In this document: one piece after another, positions 8,731 through 17,341 of the stretch
Layout of the letters: every line of letters begins with the position of its first letter
Numbering within the stretch: the stretch's first letter is position 1
DNA from: Comamonadaceae bacterium 2FH
GTDB lineage: Bacteria; Pseudomonadota; Gammaproteobacteria; Burkholderiales; Burkholderiaceae_C
NCBI GenBank assembly: GCA_005503335.1
Contig: SCMQ01000043.1
Span: forward strand, 1-33,064
Direction: 5' to 3'
DNA: 33,064 nt
Notes under the pieces: model-generated
What the model was told of the DNA's origin: nothing
The model's database searches: none
The model's input: the letters and a program-made list of their open reading frames with translations, nothing else
Made by a program: the position numbers and the translations under genes

Positions 8731-10334
8731 GCGCCGCCCTGCTGTCCCGCCCCGCCGGGCCCGCCCCGGCCGCGCCCCGGCCAGCGCCGGCCCTCGCTGC
8801 GCCGCCGGCCGCCGACCCGCGCGCCCTGGCGCTGAGCGGCGCCTTCGCCACGCCGCCCGACCCGCAGGGCATACGCCCCACGCCCGCCACCGAGAACCTG
8901 GTGCGCACCCAGGTGCGCAGCCTGCTCGAGGCCACGCCCTCCTACCACCAGCTGGCCGAGGCCGAACGCGTCACGCTGGAGGACCGGCTCACGCGCGTGG
9001 CCGGCTACGCGGCCGAATGCCTGCGCGACATCTACTGGCAGTCGCACAGGCTGGGCCAGACCCCGGTGCTCAAGGAGACCCGCACCACCCGGCCGGTCAG
9101 TGCGCCGCCCCGCCCCGCGCCCCCGCTGGCGCAGGCCCAGGCCAACGACTTCTCGCCGCGCGCGGCCAGCCAGATCGGCAACATCACGCAGCAGACCCTG
9201 CGCGCGATCGCCTTCCCCACCTTCGTGGCCGACCTGATCCGCGGCACCTTCGACGCCATCTTCCAGACCAACATCAAGCAGATGGAGGCCTTCTCGCAGC
9301 TGCTGTCCAACGTGTCCAAGACCGTGGACCAGTTCATGGCCGACAACGTCAGCGACGAGCAGGCGCACGGCTGGCTGGCGCAGAGCTACCCGCGCCACCT
9401 GAGCCTGCGCGGCGGCCGCGCGGTGCCGCGCGAGGGCGCTGACCAGCTGCCGCCGCCGGACTTCGAGCGCGAGCTGCATGTCAGCGGCAGCCTGGACGAG
9501 TCCTCGATCGAGGACCAGCTGCTGCCCGCCGCGCGCCGCCGCCTGGCCGAGACCCGGCTGCAGATGCTCTCGACCATGGTGCTGATGGGCATCAACCGCA
9601 TCGTGGTCACGGCCGGAAAGATCCGCGCGACCATGGGCTTTCACATCGACACCAGCGACAGCGCCTTCGAGCGCACGGCCGAGGACGTCGACGCGCGCGT
9701 CGCGATGCGCGGCCACTACAACGCCCTGCTGTGGGGCGTCGAAGCCTCGGCCTCGCTGGCCTATGTGAGCAGCCGGCGCGCCGGCAGCGACGCCGAGATC
9801 AACGTCGAGACCGACCTCACCGGCGAGGTCGAGCTGCATTTCAGGAGCGACTACTTCCCGGTCGAGCGCTTCGCGCCGGCGGGCACGCTGCGCAGCATCT
9901 CCAACAACACCGCGGTGCCGGAGGCCAACCCGCCGCCCACCTTCACCCCGCCGCCGGCGGGGCCGCCGGCGGCCGGCGACGGCGCCCGCTTCAGCTCGCC
10001 GCGCACCCAGCGCCGCACGCGCGAGGCCCCGCCCGCGATGACGCCGGTCGGCGCCCCCCTGCCCGAGCCGCGCCTGCCCACGGCGCCAGTCGAGCGCGGA
10101 CGCCTCGACCCGGCTGCAAACCAGCCCGTGCCCGCACCCGAGGGTGGCAGCCCTGACGCCTCGGCTGGCCCCCCCGCCGTCCCGGAAGGCTCGCCCGGCG
10201 CGGGCGCAGGGGCTGGTGCCGGCGAAACCCCCGCCGCGCCCGAGGGCGGCGCCGACCACGAACCCGAAGCCGAGGGCGCCGCCGCGCTGGCGGAGCCCGC
10301 TGCCGCGAAAGGACTGCCATGGACCGTCCATTGA
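8727..10334 (+). CDS. Cluster paralog C (535 residues) with long disordered tail
   Basis: Third paralog, closer to D than to A or B. A proline-rich N-terminus is followed by helices (VRTQVRSLLEATPSYHQL), then AIAFPTFVADLIRGTFDAI, KQMEAFSQLLSNVSKTVDQF and MADNVSDEQAHGWL. Next come LSTMVLMGINRIVVTAGKI, a shorter variable segment than in A or B, and GEVELHFRSDYFPVERF. After the last block a tail of about 150 residues is rich in proline, glycine, alanine and glutamate, almost certainly disordered and the longest of the four. It has no signal peptide. The start overlaps the previous stop (ATGA), and its 3-prime end overlaps paralog D by 16 bases. A structural role is inferred from the family pattern. 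Confidence 0.88.
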   Translation: MSAALLSRPAGPAPAAPRPAPALAAPPAADPRALALSGAFATPPDPQGIRPTPATENLVRTQVRSLLEATPSYHQLAEAERVTLEDRLTRVAGYAAECLRDIYWQSHRLGQTPVLKETRTTRPVSAPPRPAPPLAQAQANDFSPRAASQIGNITQQTLRAIAFPTFVADLIRGTFDAIFQTNIKQMEAFSQLLSNVSKTVDQFMADNVSDEQAHGWLAQSYPRHLSLRGGRAVPREGADQLPPPDFERELHVSGSLDESSIEDQLLPAARRRLAETRLQMLSTMVLMGINRIVVTAGKIRATMGFHIDTSDSAFERTAEDVDARVAMRGHYNALLWGVEASASLAYVSSRRAGSDAEINVETDLTGEVELHFRSDYFPVERFAPAGTLRSISNNTAVPEANPPPTFTPPPAGPPAAGDGARFSSPRTQRRTREAPPAMTPVGAPLPEPRLPTAPVERGRLDPAANQPVPAPEGGSPDASAGPPAVPEGSPGAGAGAGAGETPAAPEGGADHEPEAEGAAALAEPAAAKGLPWTVH

Positions 10335-11563
10335 ACGCCGCGGCCTCCACGCTGCCCGGCCCCTTCGACACGGCGCCGCAAGCCCAGGGCATGCGCATCA
10401 CGCCGCCCGTGTCGCGCCTGGTCCACGCCCAGGTGCGCGCCCTGCTCGAGTCCAGCCCCGCCTTCCACGGCATGCCGGCCGGCCGGCGCGAGACCATGGG
10501 GCGCGACCTGGAGAAGATCGCCGCCTACACCGCGGCCCTGGTGCACGAGGAATGGACCCAGTCGAAGGTCCTGGGCCAGACCCCGGTGGTGCGCCAGCGC
10601 GAGACCCTGGCGCTGCCCGAGAGCCCGGGGCCGGCCGCGCCGGCCGCCTTGCCCGCCGCCGCGCTGGCCGAGGGCCCGGCGCAGGAGCATTTCCAGACCC
10701 GCGCCGCCTCGCAGGTGGGCCGCATCACGCGCGACACGCTCAACGCCATCGCCTTCCCCACCTTCGTGGCCGACCTGATCAAGGGCACCTTCCAGGCCAT
10801 CGTCAACGCCAGCATCCAGCAGATGGAGGCCTACGGCACCCTGCTGGCCAACGTGGCCAAGACCGTCGACCAGTTCATGGCCGACAACATCAGCGACAAC
10901 AACGCGCGCGACTGGCTGGTCAATGCCTACCCCAGCGTGTTCAAGATCGAGGCCGGCGGCGAGGGCGCGCGCGTGCGGGTGCGCGATGGCGCCGACAGCG
11001 CCGCCCGGCCCGACTTCCGCGGCAGCCTGGGCCTGACCGAGGAGGTGGACCTGTCCGACGAGGCGGCCGAGGAAAAGCTGGTGCCGGCGGCGCGCCGCTA
11101 CCTGGCCAAGGGCCGCCACCAGATGCTGTCGACCATGATGCTGATGGGCATCAACCGCATCGTGATCACCAGCGGCCGCATCTACGCGCGCATGGGCTTC
11201 CAGATCAACGCCCAGGACCTGGGCCAGGCCGAGAGCGCCAGCCAGTTCGACGCCAGGCACCAGAGCCGCGTCAGCTTCGGCGGCGGCATCGCCAGCTTCC
11301 TCGGCGGCCCCGGCGGCGAGTCCACCACCAGCGTGGCCTATGTCTCATCCAAGAAGGCCAACAGCAGCGACGCGATCGACGTGCACGCCGACCTCACGGG
11401 CGAGGTGGACCTCAAGTTCAAGAGCGACTACTTCCCCATGGAGCGCTTCGCCAAGCCGGAGCTGATGTCGATGATCATGGGCAACACGCCCAACCCGGCG
11501 GCCAACACGCCGGTCAACAGCCATGGCGGCGAGGGCGCAAAGGCGCCCGCGCCGGCCGCCTAG
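10319..11563 (+). CDS. Cluster paralog D (414 residues)
   Basis: Fourth paralog. It begins inside the end of C, with AAGGA six bases upstream of the ATG. Blocks in order: VHAQVRALLESSPAFHGM; AIAFPTFVADLIKGTFQAI; QQMEAYGTLLANVAKTVDQF; MADNISDNNARDWL; LSTMMLMGINRIVITSGRI; a glycine-rich variable insert with FGGGIASFLGGPGG; GEVDLKFKSDYFPMERF; and a short disordered end. The FPTFVADLI block is shared almost exactly with C. It has no signal peptide or enzyme residues. The A/B and C/D pairing suggests two rounds of duplication and perhaps hetero-oligomers. The unusual overlap with C may fix the ratio of the two products. Confidence 0.88.
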   Translation: MDRPLNAAASTLPGPFDTAPQAQGMRITPPVSRLVHAQVRALLESSPAFHGMPAGRRETMGRDLEKIAAYTAALVHEEWTQSKVLGQTPVVRQRETLALPESPGPAAPAALPAAALAEGPAQEHFQTRAASQVGRITRDTLNAIAFPTFVADLIKGTFQAIVNASIQQMEAYGTLLANVAKTVDQFMADNISDNNARDWLVNAYPSVFKIEAGGEGARVRVRDGADSAARPDFRGSLGLTEEVDLSDEAAEEKLVPAARRYLAKGRHQMLSTMMLMGINRIVITSGRIYARMGFQINAQDLGQAESASQFDARHQSRVSFGGGIASFLGGPGGESTTSVAYVSSKKANSSDAIDVHADLTGEVDLKFKSDYFPMERFAKPELMSMIMGNTPNPAANTPVNSHGGEGAKAPAPAA

Positions 11564-11586
11564 GAGTTCCACGCAAGGAGACCGCC

Positions 11587-14500
11587 ATGCGCCTGCACAA
11601 CCCCAACCTGGTCCCAGCCACCCCGGCGAGCGCGCTGGTGTTCGGCGACAGCCCGCCCGGTATCTCGGCCTTCCAGGTGGCCGAGTCGGGCGAGCGGACC
11701 GTGCACCTGCCCAGCCTGCGCGCGCACCGCGCCGCCGGCTTCGCCTACGACCTGTCCGGCCCCAACTGCGTGCTGCGCTGGGCGCGCATCGCAGCCGGCT
11801 ACAGCGGCCCGGTCGACATGGTGCTGCACTTCCACGGCTACCAGGGCCACAACCAGATGCGGCTGGCGGCCAAGGCCGCGGCCAGCGGCCTGGACCTGGA
11901 CCGCCCGGGCGTCGGCCGCCCCACCCTGGGCCTGGTGCCGCACGGCCACGCCTTCCGCTCGCGCATGGCCGGCGTCGACGGCTTCGACTTTCCCGCCATC
12001 TCCACCGCCGCCGAGCTCGACGCCTTCGTCGACGAGGCGCTGGCCGCCTGGGCGCGCGAGACCGGCGGCGGGCGCCTCACGCGCGGCCGCCTGATCCTGA
12101 GCGGCCACTCGGGCGGCGGCGCGGCGCTCACCAAGCTGATGCGCGCGATCGGCGACCAGGCGCGCGTGCACGGCTTCCAGTACTTCGACGCCACCTACGG
12201 CGGCCAGCCCACGCTGACCCAGCGCCAGGGCTGGATCGAGGCCGCGATCGCGCGCGACGCCGCGGCGCTGGCCAACCTCGCCGACGAGGCCGCGCGCCGG
12301 CGCTACCTGCAGAGCCAGGGCAGCCACCTGCGCATCTGCTTCATCGACGGCAGCGGCACGGCCGCCGCGGCGCGCGCAGCCGACGCCTTCGTGCGCGAGC
12401 GCCTGCAGGCCCTGGTGCCCGACGCGGGCCTGCGCGAGCTGCTGCGCAAGCACTACCGCGCGCAGAAGGTGGCGCGGCCGGCCCAGGTCGGCCACAACCT
12501 GGTGCCGCGCAGCTTCGGCGGCCGCCTGCTGGCCGACCCGGGCAACGACCTGGCGCCCGAGGCCCAGGACCTGGCCGCGCCCGGCGCACGCGCGCACGGC
12601 TTCGCCGAGGCATGGGACGACATGGCCGAGGAGGCGGTGGACGAGCAGGCGCAGCAATCCGCCTGGGAGGCCGAGGCCCAGGACGTCACGGTGCCGGTGC
12701 TGGTGACGCGCGAGCGCGCCGCCGACGCGCCCGGCGGCGCGGCCTTCATCGCCAGCCTGGGCGAGCGCAAGGGCGTGGAGCGCGAAAACCGCATCTTCGA
12801 GCAGCTGCGCGCGGGCAACATCCCGGCCTCGCTGCTGACTTTTCACACCGTGCGCACCAGCGGCACCGACCGCGCCGGCCAGCGCCACGAGTTCGAGTTC
12901 TACGTGACGCCCGACCTGCTGGCCATAGGCAGCGAGAGCGATGCCGTGCGCATCCCCATGGACCCGGTGACCGCGCAGCGCATCGCCGACAGCTTCGACT
13001 GCCTGCTGCCCACGGCGCGCATGGTCGAGCAGATCTACCAGGCCGCGCCGACCAAGCTGGCCTTCATTCCCGGCAACTACGCCGGCACGCCGCGCGCCCA
13101 CCTGCAGGACGCCTCCAGCAGCTACCTCTGGCACAGCCAGCAAATCGACGGTCAGCTGCGGCGCCCACCCACCATCCTGACGGCCGGGCACAAGAAAGAG
13201 ATCGTCATCAGCAACAACTACATGCACCGCGCGCGCAACAAGCAGACCGGCGAGCTCGGGCCGCCGCGCGCCAAGCTGGCCTTCTACGGCGCCTACACCG
13301 CCGCCGGCGTGCCCATCCAGGCGCCGCGCAGCGGCGGCCAGGTGCTGCGCGGCCACCCCTCGTTCGCCCACGAGCCCAGCTTCGTCGACTACAGCCACGG
13401 CGTGCGCCTGGTCTGGCCGACCATGAAGCTCGACGGCGCCGAGCGGCGCGTGGCCGAGGTGCTGCGCGACCCCAACCTCAGCCTGCTGATCGCGGCTGAG
13501 GGAGCGATCGCCGAGCCGCGCTACACGCTGGACCGCAGCGGCCGCGCCGTCAGCGCGCGCGCCCAGGCCTGGTCCAGCGAGGACCCGCTGGGCCTGGCCT
13601 GGGGCGACCAGGCCGGCTGGGCCAGCGGCGCGCTGGGCTACGGCAGCAGCTGGGACGAACGCCTGCGCACCACGGTCGAGGGCTTTCTCGCGCAGTTCAT
13701 GGGCATCCCGGTGCGCATAGGCTCGCAGACCGTGCGCGTGCATCCGCCCTATTTCATGAACGCCCACGCGAGCTCGGCCGCCGCCACGCGCGAGCGCCAC
13801 CGCATCGCCGGCGAGCACCGCGCCGCCGCGCCGACCGCGCTGCGTGCGCTGATAGCCGAGTCGCGCTTCGCGCACGCGCGCATCGGCAAGTCCACGCCCG
13901 AGATGCTGCGCGAGCTGCTGCAGGCGGCCGACGCCGCCGGCCTGCTGCAGGCCGACGCCACGGTGAACCGCCAGCCCACGGCGCAGAACCTGCGCCGCTT
14001 CCTGCAGCACTACGGCCTGGGCGTGGACTGCTCGGGCTTCGTGTCGCAGGCGATCAACAAGCTGATCGGCCTGTTCCCCAACGCCGCCGCGGCCGACCGC
14101 ATCGCGGCGCCGCACAGCACCAGCTCGGCCGCGCTCAAGGGTGGCCAGGGCAGCTTCGAGCGCGTGACCGACCCGGCCCAGCTGTGCGGCGGCGACACCA
14201 TGTGGCTGCAAGGCCATATCCGCATCCTGGCCTGGGCCGAGCGGCGCGGCGACCGCATCTGGTTCTGCACCGCCGAGTCGCGCTCGTCGAACCCGAGCGA
14301 CATCGGTCCCGCGGTGTACTACTGGCGCCTGGTGCCCGACGCGCAGGCCGGCGCCCAGAACTTCCGCGGCTGGCGGCTCGAGCGCAGCGGCGACCTCAAC
14401 GCGCCCGACAGCGGCTGGCAGCGCGTGAACACCACGCACGTGTACGGCCACTACCGCCCGCTGCGCCGCCTTCTGCAGGCGGCGGGTGCGACATCCGCGG

Positions 14501-16053
14501 CACTCGCGAGCGACGAAGCCTGGGCGCTGCAGGCCGTACCGCGAGCCTACGGCCGCGCGTTCGTCCCGCGGCAGGCCACGTTCAATCGCGCGCCCGCGGG
14601 AGGGTTCACCGTCGTGCCCGCGTCCTTCCTGCCCGCGTCCACCACGAATGCCGCGGCGGCGATCGACACCGCGCTGACGGCCGCGGGGCTGGACGCAGCG
14701 CAGCGGGGACAGATTTCGCGCGGCGGCCTCACACCTATAGCCGCGGCTTTCGGCGCGAGCGCGCTCACCGAACTTTTCGCCCGCCTGCGCTGGTCGCCCG
14801 CCTTCATCGTCCAGCACGGCGCCAGAGCGAACGCTATGCTCGTGCCGCGCCTGCTCATCCATGTCGTGGGACATTTCCGCGAACTCGCGCGGCGCGCGCC
14901 CTCGGCCGCCGAGGCCTTCGTGCTCGAATGCCTGGGCTGGGCGATGACGTCGAACTTGCGGCAGTCGGTCGAAAACGCGACGGGCCAGCGCTGGTGGATA
15001 CCGCCGGCGCCCGACTTCGTGACGGCTGTGCCGAATCCCATCCCGGCGGTCGGCGCCGAGGTGCGGCAACTTATCATGCGCCTGGGTTTCATCGACACGG
15101 TAATGCCCGCGGGCAACTGGAACGCACGCTACCAGTCGTGGCGGACCGGGCTCGCCGGCCGGCAATGGGACGCGGAAGTGAACGCCGCGCAGCCGGGGCT
15201 TCCCCTGTACGCGAGTCTTTTGACGGTGCCGGCTCACGTCAACACGGCCGCGACGCGCACAGCCTTCAACGCCGCTTGGCGCCAGCGCCTGGCGGACACC
15301 GACGCGGCACACGCACCTATCCCCGCGGGCGCCGCGCAGGTCACGCTCTCAGGCTTGCAGAACGCGGCGTCGCTGCGCCGGTGCGACAACGGCAATCCCC
15401 ACATCCCTGCGGGCACCTTCGGTGCGCTGAACCTCCAGGGTCTCGAGCTCGTGGAGGGCTTTCCGGCCCTGGCAGGCAGCGCTAATATCGTCCGCAGGCT
15501 CACGCTGCTCAACCAGATCCACCCCGTGTGCACGGCGCTCTTCCGCGCCATCCGCGAGCTCGGCTGGAACGATCTCATCTACGAGACCGAGGGCTCGACC
15601 TGCTTCCGCGGCGTGAAGCACAACCCGCGTGTCGTCGTGAACGTGGGCGGCAGCCAGATCGCGGTGGCGCCTTTCTCTGCGCCCAATGCGGACACGGTCA
15701 ACAGGATCAACAACCTTGCCACCGCGACGGCTCGCACTGCGGTGATCGCGGCCGCACGCTCGGCGCGCACGCTATCGGATCACGGGATGGGGATGGCCAT
15801 CGACATCAACTATCCCGAGAACGTCGACAACGTCGCGGCGCGTGCCTTCGGGAGCATGGACCCGCGCGTCGTCGCGATCTTCGAGGCATTCAATTTCCGC
15901 TGGGGCGCCAGTTTCAACCCGACCGACCCGCATCACTTCGATTACTGCCAGACGGCTTGCGCACCGGCCCCCGTGGCCGCGACGCCGGCACCGCCGCCGG
16001 GTCCCCTGCCCGGGATGATCCCGTCGGGCAGCGGCGGGCCGGTCGTCGCGTAG
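11587..16053 (+). CDS. Giant multidomain envelope hydrolase (esterase, NlpC/P60-like, M15-like)
   Basis: A 1,488-residue protein starting at the ATG six bases after AAGGAG. Residues 8 to 23 carry the LVPATPASALVFGDSP motif, also found at the start of the next protein. An alpha/beta-hydrolase domain follows, with nucleophile Ser175 in GHSGGG. Residues about 396 to 640 form a domain with AGHKKE (His535) and VDYSHGVRLVWP (His604); I have a sense of this in uncharacterised bacterial proteins but cannot name it. An NlpC/P60-like cysteine domain shows GVDCSGFVSQ (Cys815) and His877. The C-terminus fits M15 D,D-peptidases: S-x-H-x-x-G-x-A-x-D with His1399 and Asp1406, then DPHHFDY with His1450. From about residue 960 codon use changes, suggesting an acquired module. 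No Sec signal. Predicted to attack peptidoglycan and an ester substrate; its target cell is unknown. Confidence 0.88.
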   Translation: MRLHNPNLVPATPASALVFGDSPPGISAFQVAESGERTVHLPSLRAHRAAGFAYDLSGPNCVLRWARIAAGYSGPVDMVLHFHGYQGHNQMRLAAKAAASGLDLDRPGVGRPTLGLVPHGHAFRSRMAGVDGFDFPAISTAAELDAFVDEALAAWARETGGGRLTRGRLILSGHSGGGAALTKLMRAIGDQARVHGFQYFDATYGGQPTLTQRQGWIEAAIARDAAALANLADEAARRRYLQSQGSHLRICFIDGSGTAAAARAADAFVRERLQALVPDAGLRELLRKHYRAQKVARPAQVGHNLVPRSFGGRLLADPGNDLAPEAQDLAAPGARAHGFAEAWDDMAEEAVDEQAQQSAWEAEAQDVTVPVLVTRERAADAPGGAAFIASLGERKGVERENRIFEQLRAGNIPASLLTFHTVRTSGTDRAGQRHEFEFYVTPDLLAIGSESDAVRIPMDPVTAQRIADSFDCLLPTARMVEQIYQAAPTKLAFIPGNYAGTPRAHLQDASSSYLWHSQQIDGQLRRPPTILTAGHKKEIVISNNYMHRARNKQTGELGPPRAKLAFYGAYTAAGVPIQAPRSGGQVLRGHPSFAHEPSFVDYSHGVRLVWPTMKLDGAERRVAEVLRDPNLSLLIAAEGAIAEPRYTLDRSGRAVSARAQAWSSEDPLGLAWGDQAGWASGALGYGSSWDERLRTTVEGFLAQFMGIPVRIGSQTVRVHPPYFMNAHASSAAATRERHRIAGEHRAAAPTALRALIAESRFAHARIGKSTPEMLRELLQAADAAGLLQADATVNRQPTAQNLRRFLQHYGLGVDCSGFVSQAINKLIGLFPNAAAADRIAAPHSTSSAALKGGQGSFERVTDPAQLCGGDTMWLQGHIRILAWAERRGDRIWFCTAESRSSNPSDIGPAVYYWRLVPDAQAGAQNFRGWRLERSGDLNAPDSGWQRVNTTHVYGHYRPLRRLLQAAGATSAALASDEAWALQAVPRAYGRAFVPRQATFNRAPAGGFTVVPASFLPASTTNAAAAIDTALTAAGLDAAQRGQISRGGLTPIAAAFGASALTELFARLRWSPAFIVQHGARANAMLVPRLLIHVVGHFRELARRAPSAAEAFVLECLGWAMTSNLRQSVENATGQRWWIPPAPDFVTAVPNPIPAVGAEVRQLIMRLGFIDTVMPAGNWNARYQSWRTGLAGRQWDAEVNAAQPGLPLYASLLTVPAHVNTAATRTAFNAAWRQRLADTDAAHAPIPAGAAQVTLSGLQNAASLRRCDNGNPHIPAGTFGALNLQGLELVEGFPALAGSANIVRRLTLLNQIHPVCTALFRAIRELGWNDLIYETEGSTCFRGVKHNPRVVVNVGGSQIAVAPFSAPNADTVNRINNLATATARTAVIAAARSARTLSDHGMGMAIDINYPENVDNVAARAFGSMDPRVVAIFEAFNFRWGASFNPTDPHHFDYCQTACAPAPVAATPAPPPGPLPGMIPSGSGGPVVA

Positions 16054-16083
16054 GCCTTCGGGTACACAAGCAAGGAGTTCCGC

Positions 16084-17328
16084 GTGCAATCGTCCACCCT
16101 CGTCCAGGGCTCTCCCGCGAGCGCGCTCGTCTTCGGCGAATACCCGTGGCCGGTTGCTAGCGCCATCGCCGAGGCGCTGCAGGCCACGCTACCCACCACG
16201 ACTGCTCCGTCGCCCTCGCCGGCAGTCAGCTTCGGGACGCCCCCACGCACGGCGACCACCACGGAACTCACGCAGGCCGAGGTCGACCGCCTGGCGGCCA
16301 TCCGCCTGCGCAACGCGGCGCAGATCGAGGCCTTCTTCCAGCGCGGCGGCCAGGCCGGCTTCATCGACTGGTACAACGCCGGCCTCGCGCATTCGGCGCC
16401 GTTCAGCGCGCGCGGCGCGATAGCCACCAGCCGCCTGGTGCGCGACCGCTTCACCGCGTTCTGGAACCAGATCCGCACCGCCTTCGACCGCGACGAGATC
16501 AGCGCCCTGGAGTTCGCCGCCTTCACCGCGATCTCGATCAACGAGACCGGCGGCAACCTCTGGGCGCACCCGGAGAGCAGCGGCCGCGGCGGCGGCGGGC
16601 GCACCGATTCACGCGGCCGGCACCCGGGCCTGGCCTATTTCTTCGACCGCATCGAGCTGCGCCCCGGCCGCTTCAAGGCCAGCTACAACCAGCTCAGCGG
16701 CGGCCGCACGGCCGGCTCGCTGTTCGACGACGCCGAGTACATCGCGGCGCACGGCAGCCTGGCCGGGGCCAACCGGCTGGCCCGCCACGGCAGCGACTTC
16801 GGCGGCGCCTGGAGCGGCAGCCAGTACCCGCAGGCCGACTTCGGCACCGGCGAGGACCCGGCGGTCAACGGCTTCATCATGCAGGCCGACTTCTACAAGT
16901 TCCGCGGCCGCGGCGTGATCCAGACCACCGGGCGATCGTCCTACAAGCGCGTGGTCGACTTCATCAAGGGCTACGGCGGCAGCAACGCGGTGCTCGGCGA
17001 CTTCTGCCGCCGCTGGGCCAGCCTCAGCAGCGACATCGCCTGCACGCGCAGCCGCACCGAGGACTGGGACCGCATCTTCGAGCAGTCGGAGATGCTGGCC
17101 AAGGGCCTGGCCCTGCACGCCGGCACGCGCAACGACTACCGGCGCATGAGCACCACCGCCACGCTGCTGATGAACATGCCCACGCCGACGCCGAGCTCGC
17201 GCAACCCGAGCGGGCAGACCGGCTCCATCTACACCATGGGCCGCCGCATCAGCGGCAGCAGCGCCTACGGCCGGGGCGTCTACCGCGATCGCGTGCTGGC
17301 CCTGCTGCACGGCATGCTGACCCTCTGA
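16084..17328 (+). CDS. GH19-like (chitinase/lysozyme-fold) glycan hydrolase
   Basis: A 414-residue protein. The GTG start is supported by AAGGAG six bases upstream and by the N-terminal LVQGSPASALVFGEYP motif shared with the preceding giant protein. After a low-complexity linker (about 25 to 60), a lysozyme-like domain contains ISINETGGNLWA, with Glu154 the likely catalytic acid, and FRGRGVIQTTGRSSYKR (273 onward), the signature seen in GH19 chitinases and related phage endolysins. The likely substrate is the peptidoglycan glycan strand rather than chitin, judging by the neighbours, though this is inference. No Sec signal. Roughly the first 70 codons share the unusual codon use of the end of the previous gene; the rest matches the cluster. 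The stop overlaps the next ribosome site. Confidence 0.85.
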   Translation: MQSSTLVQGSPASALVFGEYPWPVASAIAEALQATLPTTTAPSPSPAVSFGTPPRTATTTELTQAEVDRLAAIRLRNAAQIEAFFQRGGQAGFIDWYNAGLAHSAPFSARGAIATSRLVRDRFTAFWNQIRTAFDRDEISALEFAAFTAISINETGGNLWAHPESSGRGGGGRTDSRGRHPGLAYFFDRIELRPGRFKASYNQLSGGRTAGSLFDDAEYIAAHGSLAGANRLARHGSDFGGAWSGSQYPQADFGTGEDPAVNGFIMQADFYKFRGRGVIQTTGRSSYKRVVDFIKGYGGSNAVLGDFCRRWASLSSDIACTRSRTEDWDRIFEQSEMLAKGLALHAGTRNDYRRMSTTATLLMNMPTPTPSSRNPSGQTGSIYTMGRRISGSSAYGRGVYRDRVLALLHGMLTL

Positions 17329-17341
17329 AGGAGCGGCCCAG

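Noticed and set aside
10319-10331. Palindrome ATGGACCGTCCAT over the start codon of paralog D
   Set aside because: Short, with a one-base centre, and likely chance in such GC-rich coding DNA. No supporting evidence of regulation.
10144-11586. An upstream extension of the giant hydrolase frame
   Set aside because: It overlaps paralogs C and D in another frame. AAGGAG just before 11587 and the shared N-terminal motif fix the start there.
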